Below are positions 1 to 7,796 of a stretch of 64,000 nt of DNA, piece by piece (position 1 is the first letter of the stretch; each line of letters starts with the position of its first letter). A model generated the notes under the pieces. The model was not told where the DNA came from. It worked only from the letters and a program-made list of their open reading frames with translations, and searched no databases. The DNA comes from Clostridia bacterium (GTDB lineage Bacteria; Bacillota; Clostridia; Christensenellales; Borkfalkiaceae). Where the stretch lies: NCBI GenBank assembly GCA_017407325.1, contig JAFQWV010000009.1, forward strand, positions 56,423 through 120,422, given 5' to 3'. Made by a program: the position numbers and the translations under genes.

Positions 1-1
1 T

Positions 2-964
2 AAAAATATAGAGTTTTTTAAAAACTTTAATGAAAAAGGTTTAAAAAAAGTTCGACTTGGTGTTAGTGACGGTTTTTTATACGAGCTTAAGAAAAGTAAA
101 CTAAAAAAACTGTATGCAATATCTGGTGCATTAAACTGTATGCATGGAAAAAACGGCGAAGACGGGGCGCTTTGTGGAATTTTGCAGTTAAATAAAATTC
201 CACTTGCATCACCAAACGCATTTTGCTCTATGCTATCAATGGATAAATCGCTTTCAAAGAAAATACTATCTTCGCTAGACGTTTTGACTGTTGAAGGCGT
301 AACTGTTATGTCAAAAGATTATTTTGCAAAAAAAGAAACGGTTATGCTAGATATTGTAAACAAACTTTCATATCCCGTTATTGTAAAACCGTCGTCTTTG
401 GGCTCGAGCATTGGAATAAATGTCGCAAAAAATTTTGTCGAGCTTGAAAATTCGCTAAAAAACGCTTTCTTTTATGATAACGAAGTACTTTGTGAAAAAT
501 ATCTTGATAATGCTATTGATATAAATTGCGCCGTATATAAAATTGGCGAAAAAATTCTTGTTTCAGAGTGTGAAAAACCTGTAACGGCAAACGAAATTTT
601 AACTTTCAGCGATAAATATTTAGGCAGTAAAAATGGGCTTTCAAGGGAATTTCCTGCAAATATTAAAGCTGAAGTTTCGAATAAAATAAAAGAAACGACT
701 AAGTTTGTTTATGAAAGCTTAGGCTTTAGTGGAATCATAAGAATTGACTATCTTTTACACGGCGATACGGTCTATCTGAACGAAATAAATTCTGTTCCGG
801 GCTCTATGGCATACTATCTGTTTTGCGATACAATTAGCTCGTTTACCGACTTATTGACTGACTTATTGAATGATTCTTTTATAAGTTTTATTAAAAAAGA
901 CACAAAAACCTACGAGTACGATTCAAAAATTATACTTGATAAAATAAAGGGCGTAAAGAAGTAA
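2..964 (+). CDS. ddl: D-alanine--D-alanine ligase, 5' end outside the window
   Basis: This enzyme joins two D-alanines with ATP, giving the dipeptide used in peptidoglycan precursors; it is cytoplasmic. The open frame runs in from the window edge, so no start is seen; 320 residues are visible and perhaps 30 N-terminal residues of a usual 350-residue Ddl are missing. Visible marks are HGKNGEDG (visible residues 48-55), typical of the Ddl N-domain, the ATP-grasp loop VKPSSLGSSIGI, and the metal-binding RID and NEINSVPG segments near the C terminus. The stop lies five bases before the rnpB promoter. The ATP-grasp Ddl family is clear from these motifs; whether the product is D-Ala-D-Ala or a D-Ala-D-Lac/Ser variant cannot be settled here. 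With alr (39.7 kb) it would form the D-alanine branch of wall synthesis. Confidence 0.9.
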   Translation, partial: KNIEFFKNFNEKGLKKVRLGVSDGFLYELKKSKLKKLYAISGALNCMHGKNGEDGALCGILQLNKIPLASPNAFCSMLSMDKSLSKKILSSLDVLTVEGVTVMSKDYFAKKETVMLDIVNKLSYPVIVKPSSLGSSIGINVAKNFVELENSLKNAFFYDNEVLCEKYLDNAIDINCAVYKIGEKILVSECEKPVTANEILTFSDKYLGSKNGLSREFPANIKAEVSNKIKETTKFVYESLGFSGIIRIDYLLHGDTVYLNEINSVPGSMAYYLFCDTISSFTDLLTDLLNDSFISFIKKDTKTYEYDSKIILDKIKGVKK

Positions 965-969
965 AACGG

Positions 970-998
970 TTTACAAATAAAAAATATTATGCTAAAAT
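970..998 (+). promoter_or_regulatory. rnpB promoter
   Basis: TTTACA (970-975), a 17-base spacer and TAAAAT (993-998) form a sigma-A type promoter. It ends seven bases before the 5' arm of the RNase P RNA, which fits initiation near position 1005. Confidence 0.75.
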
Positions 999-1004
999 AA
1001 ACGG

Positions 1005-1344
1005 GTAAGTCGGTTGTGTGACTGCGGGGGACGGTTATGCCGTTCAATGAGGAAAGTCCGAGCTCCATAGAGCAGGGTGCCAGATAACGTCTGGTGAAGG
1101 TGACTTTAAGGAAAGTGCAACAGAAAACTACCGCCCGAAAGGGTAAGGATGAAAAGGCGAGGTAAGAGCTCACCGCTCGGTTGGTAACAACTGAGGCTGT
1201 GTAAACCCCACCTGGAGCAAGATAGGGATGCGCTAGAAGATTGCTCGTCATGCGCAAACGCAAAACGTCGCTAGAGCCGATTGGTGACAATCGGCGTAGA
1301 TAAATAGTCACACTAGACAGAACTCGGCTTATAGACCGACTTAC
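1005..1344 (+). ncRNA. rnpB: RNase P RNA, bacterial type A
   Basis: This is the catalytic RNA of RNase P, which cleaves the 5' leader from pre-tRNAs. The hallmark GAGGAAAGTCCGAGCTCC lies near the 5' end. Further conserved parts follow: the ACAGAAA segment, the AACCCCACCTGGAGCAAGA block and the 3' CAGAACTCGGCTTATAGACC. The two ends pair (GTAAGTCGGT with ACCGACTTAC), which sets the limits. It has its own promoter and a strong terminator. A 163-codon antisense open frame across it is not a gene. Confidence 0.96.
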
Positions 1345-1358
1345 TTTTGAAAAAATTG

Positions 1359-1392
1359 GCAGAATACCAGATTTTGGTGTTCTGCTTTTTTT
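1359..1392 (+). terminator. rnpB terminator
   Basis: An 11-bp stem, GCAGAATACCA with TGGTGTTCTGC, closes a short loop and is followed by seven Ts. It lies directly after the RNase P RNA. Confidence 0.88.
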
Positions 1393-1394
1393 AC

Positions 1395-1424
1395 TTGACA
1401 AGATTTACTTTTGTATGATAAAAT
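1395..1424 (+). promoter_or_regulatory. Promoter of the lipoprotein gene
   Basis: TTGACA (1395-1400), an 18-base spacer and TAAAAT (1419-1424) begin immediately after the rnpB terminator. The position shows that the gene starts at ATG 1453 rather than at an upstream in-frame TTG inside the promoter. Confidence 0.7.
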
Positions 1425-1452
1425 TTATATAATAAATTTTTTAGGTGAAGAA

Positions 1453-3204
1453 ATGTATAAAGTTAACGGAAAAAAATTTTTAACTGCTTTAATATTGTGC
1501 ATATCTTTTTTAGCCGTTTCAGTTTTTTCTGCGTGCAATAAAACAGTGCCAGAGGCTGAAAATTCAAGTGTATCGTCAACTGAAAGTGTGTCAACAAGCA
1601 CAAGTAACGGTAATATTTATGAATTGGTTGACAGGTCAAGCTATAACGTCGAAAATTTAATAAGTTTATTTGAAGGATATAAAACGTCCGACTTTACTAA
1701 CGGTTTTGAAAATGGAACGCTTTTTAAAGATGCTAAAGGCTATATGCTTGGGGATATTTTTAATTCGCTTATAGTAAAAGCAAACGAGAGCTTTCCAACA
1801 GGCTCGAACATTTCTAAGCTTTTAGGATACGGATATTATACTGACGGGAATTGGTACAATAACTCGTCTGATCTAAAAGCACATAAGGTTATGAATGCGC
1901 TTTTATCATATAAACTTGACAAAAGTGAAAGCCTTGCGATTTCTGAAACAGACCTTGAAACTTACGGCGAGACTAAAATCGTCGATTTTTGTGGATATTC
2001 TAAATCGGTTGTAGAACTTGTAAACTCTATTAATCCACTTGTATATTATCTTATAAACTCAACCCTTAACGAGTGGTATATCGCGCTTGAAGGCGATAGT
2101 TTTACTGATAGAGTTTTAACTCTATACGATATGGTTGGCGATTCTACGGTGAAAGACGTAGCAAAGCTTTATGGTGGTAGCCTAAATATTGATGAAGCGC
2201 TTACTCTTAAAGATGCGATTTGGACTTATCTTTTATATTCTGCTATTGGAAACGATTATGTTAAACTCAGTGCGCAAAATTTATGGATGAATTCTGATAG
2301 TGGAATTCAAAACGCGATTTTGCTTCAAACTTTTACTTTTAACGGTGCAGAATATACGGTTAGCAGTGCTATAGACCACCTTTTAGGTGATGATGCTTGT
2401 ATTGAAAGCGTTAAAGAGCAAGTTCAAAATATAGAAATTAAGGATTATTTTTTAGGTTTATATACCACTTTAGATCAAGCGTATGGTTCGGAGATAAACG
2501 CGTTTGTAGAAAGTTATATTGACGAGTTTTTAAACAATCCTAATAGTGGAGAACAAACTATCGAAGAAATCGCGTCTGCAATTAATTTGAGTCAAGACCA
2601 AAAAGAAACTGCTCTTATGTATGCGTTTGATATTTTAGCATACGTTGACACGGTTTACGGTCAAGAAATTGAAAGTGACGGTTTGACCTTAAGCGATATG
2701 ATTTTATACATTAATGAGTTTTTTGCTGGTCAAAATACATATAATTCGCTAACGGTTAAACAAATTTCTTCATTTATCGTGGGGCTTGAAACTAACGACA
2801 TAAATGCTTTTTCAGTTGAAACGATTATCGAAAACGAACTTGCAATTAAAAATGAAATTGAAAAGTATATCGCTGAAAATCCTGTCGAGATTGTAACGCT
2901 TACTTACGATAGTATTTTAGATCTTGCGAAAAATCCTGTGGCTGAAAATTTAACCGATGCAGATATTAAGCTTTTACAATCAATAACTATGGATAGCATT
3001 TTTAAATTTAACGGAGTAGAAATTGTAAAAACAGAAGTTAGTGGTGTTGACGAGTACGTTAAAGAGCTTTTGTCAATTAATCTTTACGAAATGATTTTTA
3101 ATTTTAGCGAAGATCGCTTGCAAAGCTTTGAAGTTTTAGCAGGTGATATTGATGTTTTTGGCGCGATAAATTACATATCAAGTAATGTAGAATCAAATAC
3201 TTAA
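1453..3204 (+). CDS. Orphan lipoprotein of unknown function
   Basis: I do not recognise a family. The start at ATG 1453 has AGGTGAAG just upstream and gives 583 residues. Residues 1-27 are a lipoprotein signal peptide with a Lys-containing n-region and a lipobox VFSAC, so Cys28 would carry the lipid and the protein would sit on the outer face of the membrane. A Ser/Thr/Glu-rich linker follows to about residue 50. The rest is acidic, looks largely helical, and contains no other Cys-rich or catalytic motif that I can see. It is monocistronic: its own promoter in front and a terminator behind. The next genes encode a sigma factor and a single-pass membrane protein, so an envelope-sensing link is possible, but this is inference from position only. 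Confidence 0.75.
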   Translation: MYKVNGKKFLTALILCISFLAVSVFSACNKTVPEAENSSVSSTESVSTSTSNGNIYELVDRSSYNVENLISLFEGYKTSDFTNGFENGTLFKDAKGYMLGDIFNSLIVKANESFPTGSNISKLLGYGYYTDGNWYNNSSDLKAHKVMNALLSYKLDKSESLAISETDLETYGETKIVDFCGYSKSVVELVNSINPLVYYLINSTLNEWYIALEGDSFTDRVLTLYDMVGDSTVKDVAKLYGGSLNIDEALTLKDAIWTYLLYSAIGNDYVKLSAQNLWMNSDSGIQNAILLQTFTFNGAEYTVSSAIDHLLGDDACIESVKEQVQNIEIKDYFLGLYTTLDQAYGSEINAFVESYIDEFLNNPNSGEQTIEEIASAINLSQDQKETALMYAFDILAYVDTVYGQEIESDGLTLSDMILYINEFFAGQNTYNSLTVKQISSFIVGLETNDINAFSVETIIENELAIKNEIEKYIAENPVEIVTLTYDSILDLAKNPVAENLTDADIKLLQSITMDSIFKFNGVEIVKTEVSGVDEYVKELLSINLYEMIFNFSEDRLQSFEVLAGDIDVFGAINYISSNVESNT

Positions 3205-3221
3205 TATTTAAAACTAAAAAA

Positions 3222-3246
3222 CCGCAAGGATACTTGCGGTTTTTTT
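3222..3246 (+). terminator. Terminator of the lipoprotein gene
   Basis: CCGCAAG-GATA-CTTGCGG followed by seven Ts, 17 bases after the stop codon. Confidence 0.9.
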
Positions 3247-3314
3247 AAGTTTTTAGTGAGTGATTTTTATAAAAGTGTAGTCTTATAAATATTAATGACA
3301 AGGGGGTGGTGTAG

Positions 3315-3860
3315 TTGCACGCGTATCTTAATTACGAACGGTTTTTTAAAGGCGATAAAAGCGCGCTGGAAAAAATTGTAATAGAATATTCTGAAAGACT
3401 GTTTTTGTTTATAAAAAGTTACGTTCGTGACGAATACGTTGCCACCGACCTTGTAGAAGACGTTTTCTTGGCGCTAATTGTAAAAAAGCGTAAATTAAAG
3501 AACGAAAATGCGTTTAAATCTTACGTATATTCTATCGCAAAAAATAAGTCTTTATCGTACATAAAAAAGCATAAACAAAGAACCGTTCCACTTGAAAGCT
3601 TAAGCGAAATATCCGTTACGTCTTTTGTGGACGAGTTAGAGAAAAAAGAATTAAAAAGTGTAATAAATAGCGCTATAGAGCGATTAAACGACGATTATAA
3701 GGCAGTAATATATCTTCAATACTATGAAGATATGTCTCAAAAAGAGATTGCAAAAGTTTTAGGAAAAAGTGTGAAACAAATTGAAAATCTCTCTTTTCGT
3801 GCAAAGCAAAAATTAAGAACTATTTTAAAGGAATTAGGCTATGAAAAAATCGACCTATGA
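3315..3860 (+). CDS. ECF-like sigma-70 family RNA polymerase sigma factor
   Basis: This is a short sigma factor with only regions 2 and 4, so it probably directs RNA polymerase to a small stress or envelope regulon. Region 2 lies at about residues 13-70 (core-binding helices ending in KSYVYSIAKNKSLSYIKK). Region 4 is at about 120-175, with the helix-turn-helix MSQKEIAKVLGKSVKQIENL. At 181 residues it has the usual ECF length. The start is TTG at 3315, chosen because a very strong Shine-Dalgarno (AGGGGGTGG) sits five bases upstream and no ATG fits. Its last 20 bases overlap the next gene, which encodes a protein with one membrane segment, the classic sigma/anti-sigma arrangement. Target promoters are unknown. 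Confidence 0.88.
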   Translation: MHAYLNYERFFKGDKSALEKIVIEYSERLFLFIKSYVRDEYVATDLVEDVFLALIVKKRKLKNENAFKSYVYSIAKNKSLSYIKKHKQRTVPLESLSEISVTSFVDELEKKELKSVINSAIERLNDDYKAVIYLQYYEDMSQKEIAKVLGKSVKQIENLSFRAKQKLRTILKELGYEKIDL

Positions 3861-4512
3861 TATATATAAAAACGTATTAAGCCGATACGAAAAAAATAGA
3901 ATAAAGAAAAAGAAGATGGCTAAAAGTTTAACTGCCTTAGTTGCTTGTTTTATCTTTGTCTTTAGTGTTAGTTTGAGTATTGGCTTTATGGTTTTTAGAA
4001 ATAATGCGTTTAATGGCGCAAATATGGATACAACTGCTAGTATCACACCCACTACACAAGGTCAAACTGTCTCAAAAAGCGCTCTTGAGGGAAAGAGCGA
4101 GAACACTAACGCTGTAGCAAGCAAACCGTACGGAACAGGTAGCGAAGCAATTGAAACTACGAGTTTAGCTGAAATAAACGAACTTAATAAAACTTTAATT
4201 TTTAGTGAAGGATTTTTTTTCGAAGCAATTTTTCAAAAGTTTGTTAAATCTGACAATAGTGTTTGTTATAGTATAGGGGGCGAGTCGCAGGATTTTAATT
4301 ATATGATAATGGTATCAAAAAACGGCGACGACTTTACAGAAAACTACTTAACAAAAACTACAGTTTATAACGATTGTCAAGTTTTATATTCATCTGACTT
4401 TTTAAATTATAAAATTGCAAGTGGTGATTGGTTTATACAAATAAATTTATCAGTTGTAAAAAATATTCCTTCAAGCGAGATTTTTGTGCTTGATAAAATG
4501 TTTAAAAATTAA
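3841..4512 (+). CDS. Single-pass membrane protein, putative anti-sigma factor
   Basis: The product has 223 residues: a basic N-terminal cytoplasmic part (about residues 1-28, including IKKKKMAK), one membrane segment (about 29-52) and an extracytoplasmic domain that begins with a Ser/Thr-rich stretch. The start codon lies inside the sigma gene (20-base overlap), so the two are translationally coupled. An anti-sigma role is inferred from this coupling and topology; no zinc-binding HxxxCxxC motif is present, so it is not a standard ZAS anti-sigma. The C-terminal domain (about residues 110-223) is not one I recognise and could be the sensor part. The stop codon is built into the following hairpin. 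Confidence 0.7.
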   Translation: MKKSTYDIYKNVLSRYEKNRIKKKKMAKSLTALVACFIFVFSVSLSIGFMVFRNNAFNGANMDTTASITPTTQGQTVSKSALEGKSENTNAVASKPYGTGSEAIETTSLAEINELNKTLIFSEGFFFEAIFQKFVKSDNSVCYSIGGESQDFNYMIMVSKNGDDFTENYLTKTTVYNDCQVLYSSDFLNYKIASGDWFIQINLSVVKNIPSSEIFVLDKMFKN

Positions 4513-4539
4513 TCGGGTTTTGCCATGCAAAACCCGATT
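4511..4539. terminator. Bidirectional terminator between convergent genes
   Basis: A perfect 13-bp stem, AATCGGGTTTTGC with GCAAAACCCGATT, and a CAT loop. On the minus strand it runs into AATTTTTAAA, so it best serves the minus-strand gene ending at 4558; on the plus strand the tail is not T-rich. Confidence 0.75.
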
Positions 4540-4557
4540 AATCGCTCTATAACACGA

Positions 4558-4989
4558 TTAAATTAACTTTTTAAGGCGTTCTTCATAGTTTTCTTCTAGC
4601 GCTAAAAGGCGTTTAGCAAAATCTATTACTTCATTATCGACCTTATCACGATTTTCTTCTATTAGTTCTCTAAGTTCACAAATACCCATAACTGTGCCTT
4701 TGACCATCATTTCTAAAAAGTGCGATTTTGAATCGTCTTTTAAAGCGTTCATTTTAATTGCAGTATAAAGCATAGCTTTTTTCATAGGTCCTAGATCTTT
4801 TGGCTTATAATCTTTATCTGCCATATATTCAGAAATCTCGCCAATCAATTTTTCGTAGCCGTCGTATTCGCAAACTAATTCTTCGCGTAATTTTTTATTG
4901 TCAACTTCAGGCAAAAGGTCAGAAATTGATTGCAGTGCAACGTGTGCGTTTTTGTAAACGCAATTTATAACTTCTTGATTTAAACTCAT
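4558..4989 (-). CDS. Small all-helical protein of unknown function
   Basis: The product has 143 residues and starts at the ATG ending at 4989, where AAGGAGAAAATT gives a strong ribosome-binding site; the 21 extra codons upstream have none. It is predicted to be a helical bundle with a high share of Leu, Glu and Lys, no signal peptide, no membrane segment, and a mid-protein MKKAMLYTAIKMNALKDD helix. Similar-looking four-helix, ferritin-like proteins of this size are common in Clostridia, but I see no convincing metal-ligand pattern. It is divergent from rplU, with the two promoters sharing about 100 bases. Function unknown. Confidence 0.7.
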   Translation of the reverse strand: MSLNQEVINCVYKNAHVALQSISDLLPEVDNKKLREELVCEYDGYEKLIGEISEYMADKDYKPKDLGPMKKAMLYTAIKMNALKDDSKSHFLEMMVKGTVMGICELRELIEENRDKVDNEVIDFAKRLLALEENYEERLKKLI

Positions 4990-5045
4990 AATTTTCTCCT
5001 TAATAAATATTCTGCCAAAATTAGGGTAATTTATACGAAAATTTC

Positions 5046-5074
5046 TTGACAAACGTTATAATTTATGATAAATT
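5046..5074 (+). promoter_or_regulatory. rplU-rpmA promoter
   Basis: TTGACA (5046-5051), a 17-base spacer and TAAATT (5069-5074), with an extended -10 TG one base upstream. It lies just before the L21 leader. Confidence 0.65.
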
Positions 5075-5079
5075 ATTTA

Positions 5080-5165
5080 GGAACCGCTCAGAACGGGCTT
5101 TTTAAGTGTGTAATTTTTGCACCGCCTTGATTATTTTGGCGAGATTGGACAGGGAGGTAAAATTC
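5080..5165 (+). promoter_or_regulatory. Ribosomal protein L21 leader
   Basis: The untranslated leader contains GAACCGCTCAGAACGGGC, then GCACCGCCTTGATTAT, GGCGAGATTGGACAGGGAGG, which is the layout of the L21 leader known in Bacillota. In that family the RNA structure is thought to allow autoregulation of rplU by L21. It ends in the rplU ribosome-binding site. Confidence 0.75.
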
Positions 5166-5168
5166 AAA

Positions 5169-5477
5169 ATGTACGCTATCATTGAAAACGGAGGAAAGCA
5201 ATACAAAGTAGAAAAGGACCAAGTCGTTAAGTTTGAAAAGATTAAGGCAAACGTTGGCGATAAGGTAGAATTCGAAGTATTACTCGTTTCTGACGAAAAT
5301 GGTGTTAAGGTTGGTAGTGACGCAAAATCTTTCAAAGTAGTTGGCGAAGTATTAGAACAATCTAAACTTAAGAAAATTATTGTATTTAAGTACAAAGCTA
5401 AGAAAAACGAAAGAAAGAAACAAGGTCATAGACAACCATTCACGGCTGTAAAGATTGAATCTATTTCAGCAAACTAA
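5169..5477 (+). CDS. rplU: 50S ribosomal protein L21
   Basis: Large-subunit ribosomal protein that binds 23S rRNA. The start is ATG 5169, eight bases after GGGAGG; the earlier in-frame codon at 5106 falls inside the leader RNA. The 102-residue product begins [18 protein letters not shown], the standard L21 N terminus, and keeps the C-terminal [15 protein letters not shown] rRNA-binding segment. It is the first gene of the rplU-rpmA operon. The small prp (ysxB) gene that usually sits between them in Bacillota is missing: only 28 bases separate the two genes. Confidence 0.97.
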   Translation: MYAIIENGGKQYKVEKDQVVKFEKIKANVGDKVEFEVLLVSDENGVKVGSDAKSFKVVGEVLEQSKLKKIIVFKYKAKKNERKKQGHRQPFTAVKIESISAN

Positions 5478-5505
5478 TTACTATTATTTTTTGGAGGACA
5501 ATAAG

Positions 5506-5781
5506 ATGTTTTTATTCAGATTATTTGCTCATAAAAAAGGTGTCGGTAGTTCTCGTAACGGTCGTGATAGTGCAGCAAAACGCTTAGGCGTTAAGCGTGC
5601 AGACGGTCAACAAGTTCTTGCCGGTAACATTCTCGTTCGTCAAAGAGGAACGAAAATTCACCCAGGTAACAACGTAGGTATTGGTAGTGACGATACACTT
5701 TTCGCACTTATCGACGGTGTTGTTAAATTTGAAAGAAAGGGCAAAGACAAAAAGCAAGTTAGCGTTTACGCTCAAAACTAG
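5506..5781 (+). CDS. rpmA: 50S ribosomal protein L27 with N-terminal pro-segment
   Basis: Large-subunit protein whose N terminus reaches the peptidyl-transferase centre. The start ATG 5506 follows TTGGAGGAC. The 91-residue product reads MFLFRLFA then [14 protein letters not shown], so the mature L27 begins after FA. In Bacillota this short pro-segment is removed by the cysteine protease Prp before ribosome assembly; the known cleavage motif is xxFFA, here RLFA, with a slightly shorter leader. No prp gene is next to it. The body shows the standard [21 protein letters not shown] region. Confidence 0.96.
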   Translation: MFLFRLFAHKKGVGSSRNGRDSAAKRLGVKRADGQQVLAGNILVRQRGTKIHPGNNVGIGSDDTLFALIDGVVKFERKGKDKKQVSVYAQN

Positions 5782-5789
5782 TTAAAAAT

Positions 5790-5820
5790 TCCGTCTCTTT
5801 ATAAGGGACGGATTTTATTT
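5790..5820 (+). terminator. Terminator of rplU-rpmA
   Basis: An 8-bp stem, TCCGTCTC with GGGACGGA, followed by TTTTATTTTT, eight bases after the rpmA stop. Confidence 0.85.
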
Positions 5821-5828
5821 TTAAGATT

Positions 5829-6644
5829 ATGATTAAATTTGAAAAGGATTTTTTCGATATTGAAAATACGCTGCGCTCCGGTCAAGTCTTTAGATTTTTT
5901 CCTGATGGCGACGGTTTTATCTTGCAGTCTAAAGATTTAGCGTGCTATCTGTATAATGATATAAATTACGTATATATAGATAGTAACGACGACGAGTATT
6001 TTTATAATTATTTTGATTTAGAAACCGATTACTCTAAGCCGTATGAACTGGCGCAAAATTTTGGAAACGAATTTTTAAAAAATGCAAGTAAAATAGGTAA
6101 GGGAATAAGGATTTTAAAGCAAGATAAGTTTGAAGTATTTTATTCGTTTTTAATATCTCAAAATAATAACATACCTCGAATTAAGCGTGCTATAGAAAGC
6201 CTTTCTACGTTATTAGGTAAAAAATTCACAGCGTTTAATAAAGAGTTGTATTCCTTTTTTACTGAAGATAGTTTAAAAGGAAAAGGCGAAGAATTTTTTA
6301 AAAGCATAGGGCTTGGATACAGATCAAAATATTTTGTAAAAAACGCTTCAATCGTTTCAAGAAAATTACTTGAAAGTTTTGATGATTTAGAAACTGAAAA
6401 GCTAAGAAAAAAGCTTTGTGAATTTACGGGTGTAGGTCCTAAGGTGGCAGATTGCATTTCGCTTTTTGGGTATTCAAAAACGGATAGCTTTCCCGTTGAT
6501 ACTTGGATAGAAAAGGTTTATCGCGAAGAATTTTTTGGAAAAATTTCAGACCGAGAAAAAATATCGAAATATTTTTTAGATACCTTTAAAGAATATTCAG
6601 GCATAATTCAACAATATATGTTTTTTTATAAAAGGCAAAAATAA
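5829..6644 (+). CDS. ogg: 8-oxoguanine DNA glycosylase (OGG1-type)
   Basis: Base-excision repair enzyme that removes oxidised guanine and can nick the strand (bifunctional glycosylase/AP lyase in the family). The 271-residue product has the OGG N-terminal domain with the substrate-binding motif LRSGQVFRF (residues 15-23). The helix-hairpin-helix is FTGVGPKVADCISLF, whose Lys matches the catalytic lysine of OGG1 (GVGTKVADC), and the catalytic Asp is in FPVDTW. The start lies nine bases after the rpmA terminator; it may have its own weak promoter or rely on read-through. It converges on serA. The alternative AlkA subfamily is less likely because of the N-terminal motif. Confidence 0.9.
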   Translation: MIKFEKDFFDIENTLRSGQVFRFFPDGDGFILQSKDLACYLYNDINYVYIDSNDDEYFYNYFDLETDYSKPYELAQNFGNEFLKNASKIGKGIRILKQDKFEVFYSFLISQNNNIPRIKRAIESLSTLLGKKFTAFNKELYSFFTEDSLKGKGEEFFKSIGLGYRSKYFVKNASIVSRKLLESFDDLETEKLRKKLCEFTGVGPKVADCISLFGYSKTDSFPVDTWIEKVYREEFFGKISDREKISKYFLDTFKEYSGIIQQYMFFYKRQK

Positions 6645-6676
6645 AAGGTTGGAAAAAATTCCAACCTTAATTTTTT
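6645..6676. terminator. Bidirectional terminator between ogg and serA
   Basis: A 10-bp stem AAGGTTGGAA with TTCCAACCTT and an AAAA loop. The plus tail is AATTTTTTTATT and the minus tail TTTATTTTTG, so it can stop both convergent genes. Confidence 0.88.
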
Positions 6677-6683
6677 TATTAAA

Positions 6684-7796
6684 TTAAATTTCTCTAACTT
6701 TGATTACGCCGTCGATTGCGCTAAGTTTTGCCGTATCTTGCTTTTCACCGTCTAAAATTACAACGCCGTATTCGTTTTTAACAGCAGTTGTGATATTTCC
6801 TTTTGCGATAACCTTGATTTCATCAATGCTTGAATCCTTGCAAAGAATAACGGTTCTAACGCCGTTACGGTCAACTTTAATGCTTGGATAGTTTACAGAA
6901 TTTACGATATTTCCGTTTTCAATGTAGTCAACCATTTGACTAGCAGCCATAACAGCACAGTTGTCTTCAGCTTCTTCAGTTGAAGCACCAAGGTGAGGGA
7001 TGGTTAAAATATTAGCGTGACCAACAACTTTAGCGTTAGGGAAGTCTGTAACGTAGCAAGAAACCTTGCCACTTTCGGTTGCAGAAATAATATCGTCGTC
7101 GTTTACGATTTCGCCACGGCTTGCGTTGATAACCTTAACACCGTCTTTCATAATAGCGATTGTATCTTTATTTATCAAACCACGAGTTTCGTTAGTTAGT
7201 GGAACGTGTAAAGTAAGATAATCGCACATCTTAAATAGGTCTGATTTGTCGTTTAAGATTGTTACGCCTTCGATTTTTGCATCTTTAGGAAGGTAAGGGT
7301 CGAAACCGATAACGTTCATACCGAGAGCGCAAGCTGACTGAGCAATTTTTCTACCGATTGCACCTAAGCCGTAAACTGCTAAAGTCTTTCCTAAGATTTC
7401 GCATCCACCAAAAGCCTTTTTGCCTTTTTCAACTTGTTCGCCAACTGTTTTTTCACCGTCGGTTAAGCCGTTTGCCCAGTTGATACCTTGGCAAATCTTT
7501 CTAGATGCTAAAAAGAGTGCGCCTAAAACTAATTCTTTAACAGCGTTAGCGTTTGCGCCAGGTGTGTTAAATACAACAACGCCTTTTGCCGCGTAATCTT
7601 TAACAGGAATGTTGTTAGTACCTGCGCCAGCACGACCTACGCAAAGGATAGAGTCAGCTGGGGTGTATTCGTGCATATTGTAGCTTCTTACCATGATACC
7701 TAAGGCATCGTCAGCGCTGTCACAAAGCTGGTAGTTATCTTTAAATACGTCTAAAACTTTATCGCTGATAGCGTTTAATTTTAAAATATTTTTCAT
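6684..7796 (-). CDS. serA: D-3-phosphoglycerate dehydrogenase
   Basis: First step of serine synthesis: oxidises 3-phosphoglycerate to 3-phosphohydroxypyruvate with NAD; cytoplasmic. In the 370-residue product the NAD-binding fold holds YGLGAIGRKIAQ (GxGxxG), the substrate/catalytic Arg is in NASRGEIVN, and the catalytic His in IPHLGASTEEAE. A short C-terminal tail from about residue 312 looks like a reduced ACT-type domain, which in longer SerA proteins senses serine. The start codon overlaps the serC stop by one base (TAATG), so the two genes form one coupled operon in the order serC-serA. Confidence is high because of the pairing. Confidence 0.93.
   Translation of the reverse strand: MKNILKLNAISDKVLDVFKDNYQLCDSADDALGIMVRSYNMHEYTPADSILCVGRAGAGTNNIPVKDYAAKGVVVFNTPGANANAVKELVLGALFLASRKICQGINWANGLTDGEKTVGEQVEKGKKAFGGCEILGKTLAVYGLGAIGRKIAQSACALGMNVIGFDPYLPKDAKIEGVTILNDKSDLFKMCDYLTLHVPLTNETRGLINKDTIAIMKDGVKVINASRGEIVNDDDIISATESGKVSCYVTDFPNAKVVGHANILTIPHLGASTEEAEDNCAVMAASQMVDYIENGNIVNSVNYPSIKVDRNGVRTVILCKDSSIDEIKVIAKGNITTAVKNEYGVVILDGEKQDTAKLSAIDGVIKVREI

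Noticed and set aside
910..1401. 163-codon open frame on the minus strand
   Set aside because: It lies wholly antisense to the RNase P RNA and its terminator, has no ribosome-binding site and looks like no protein.
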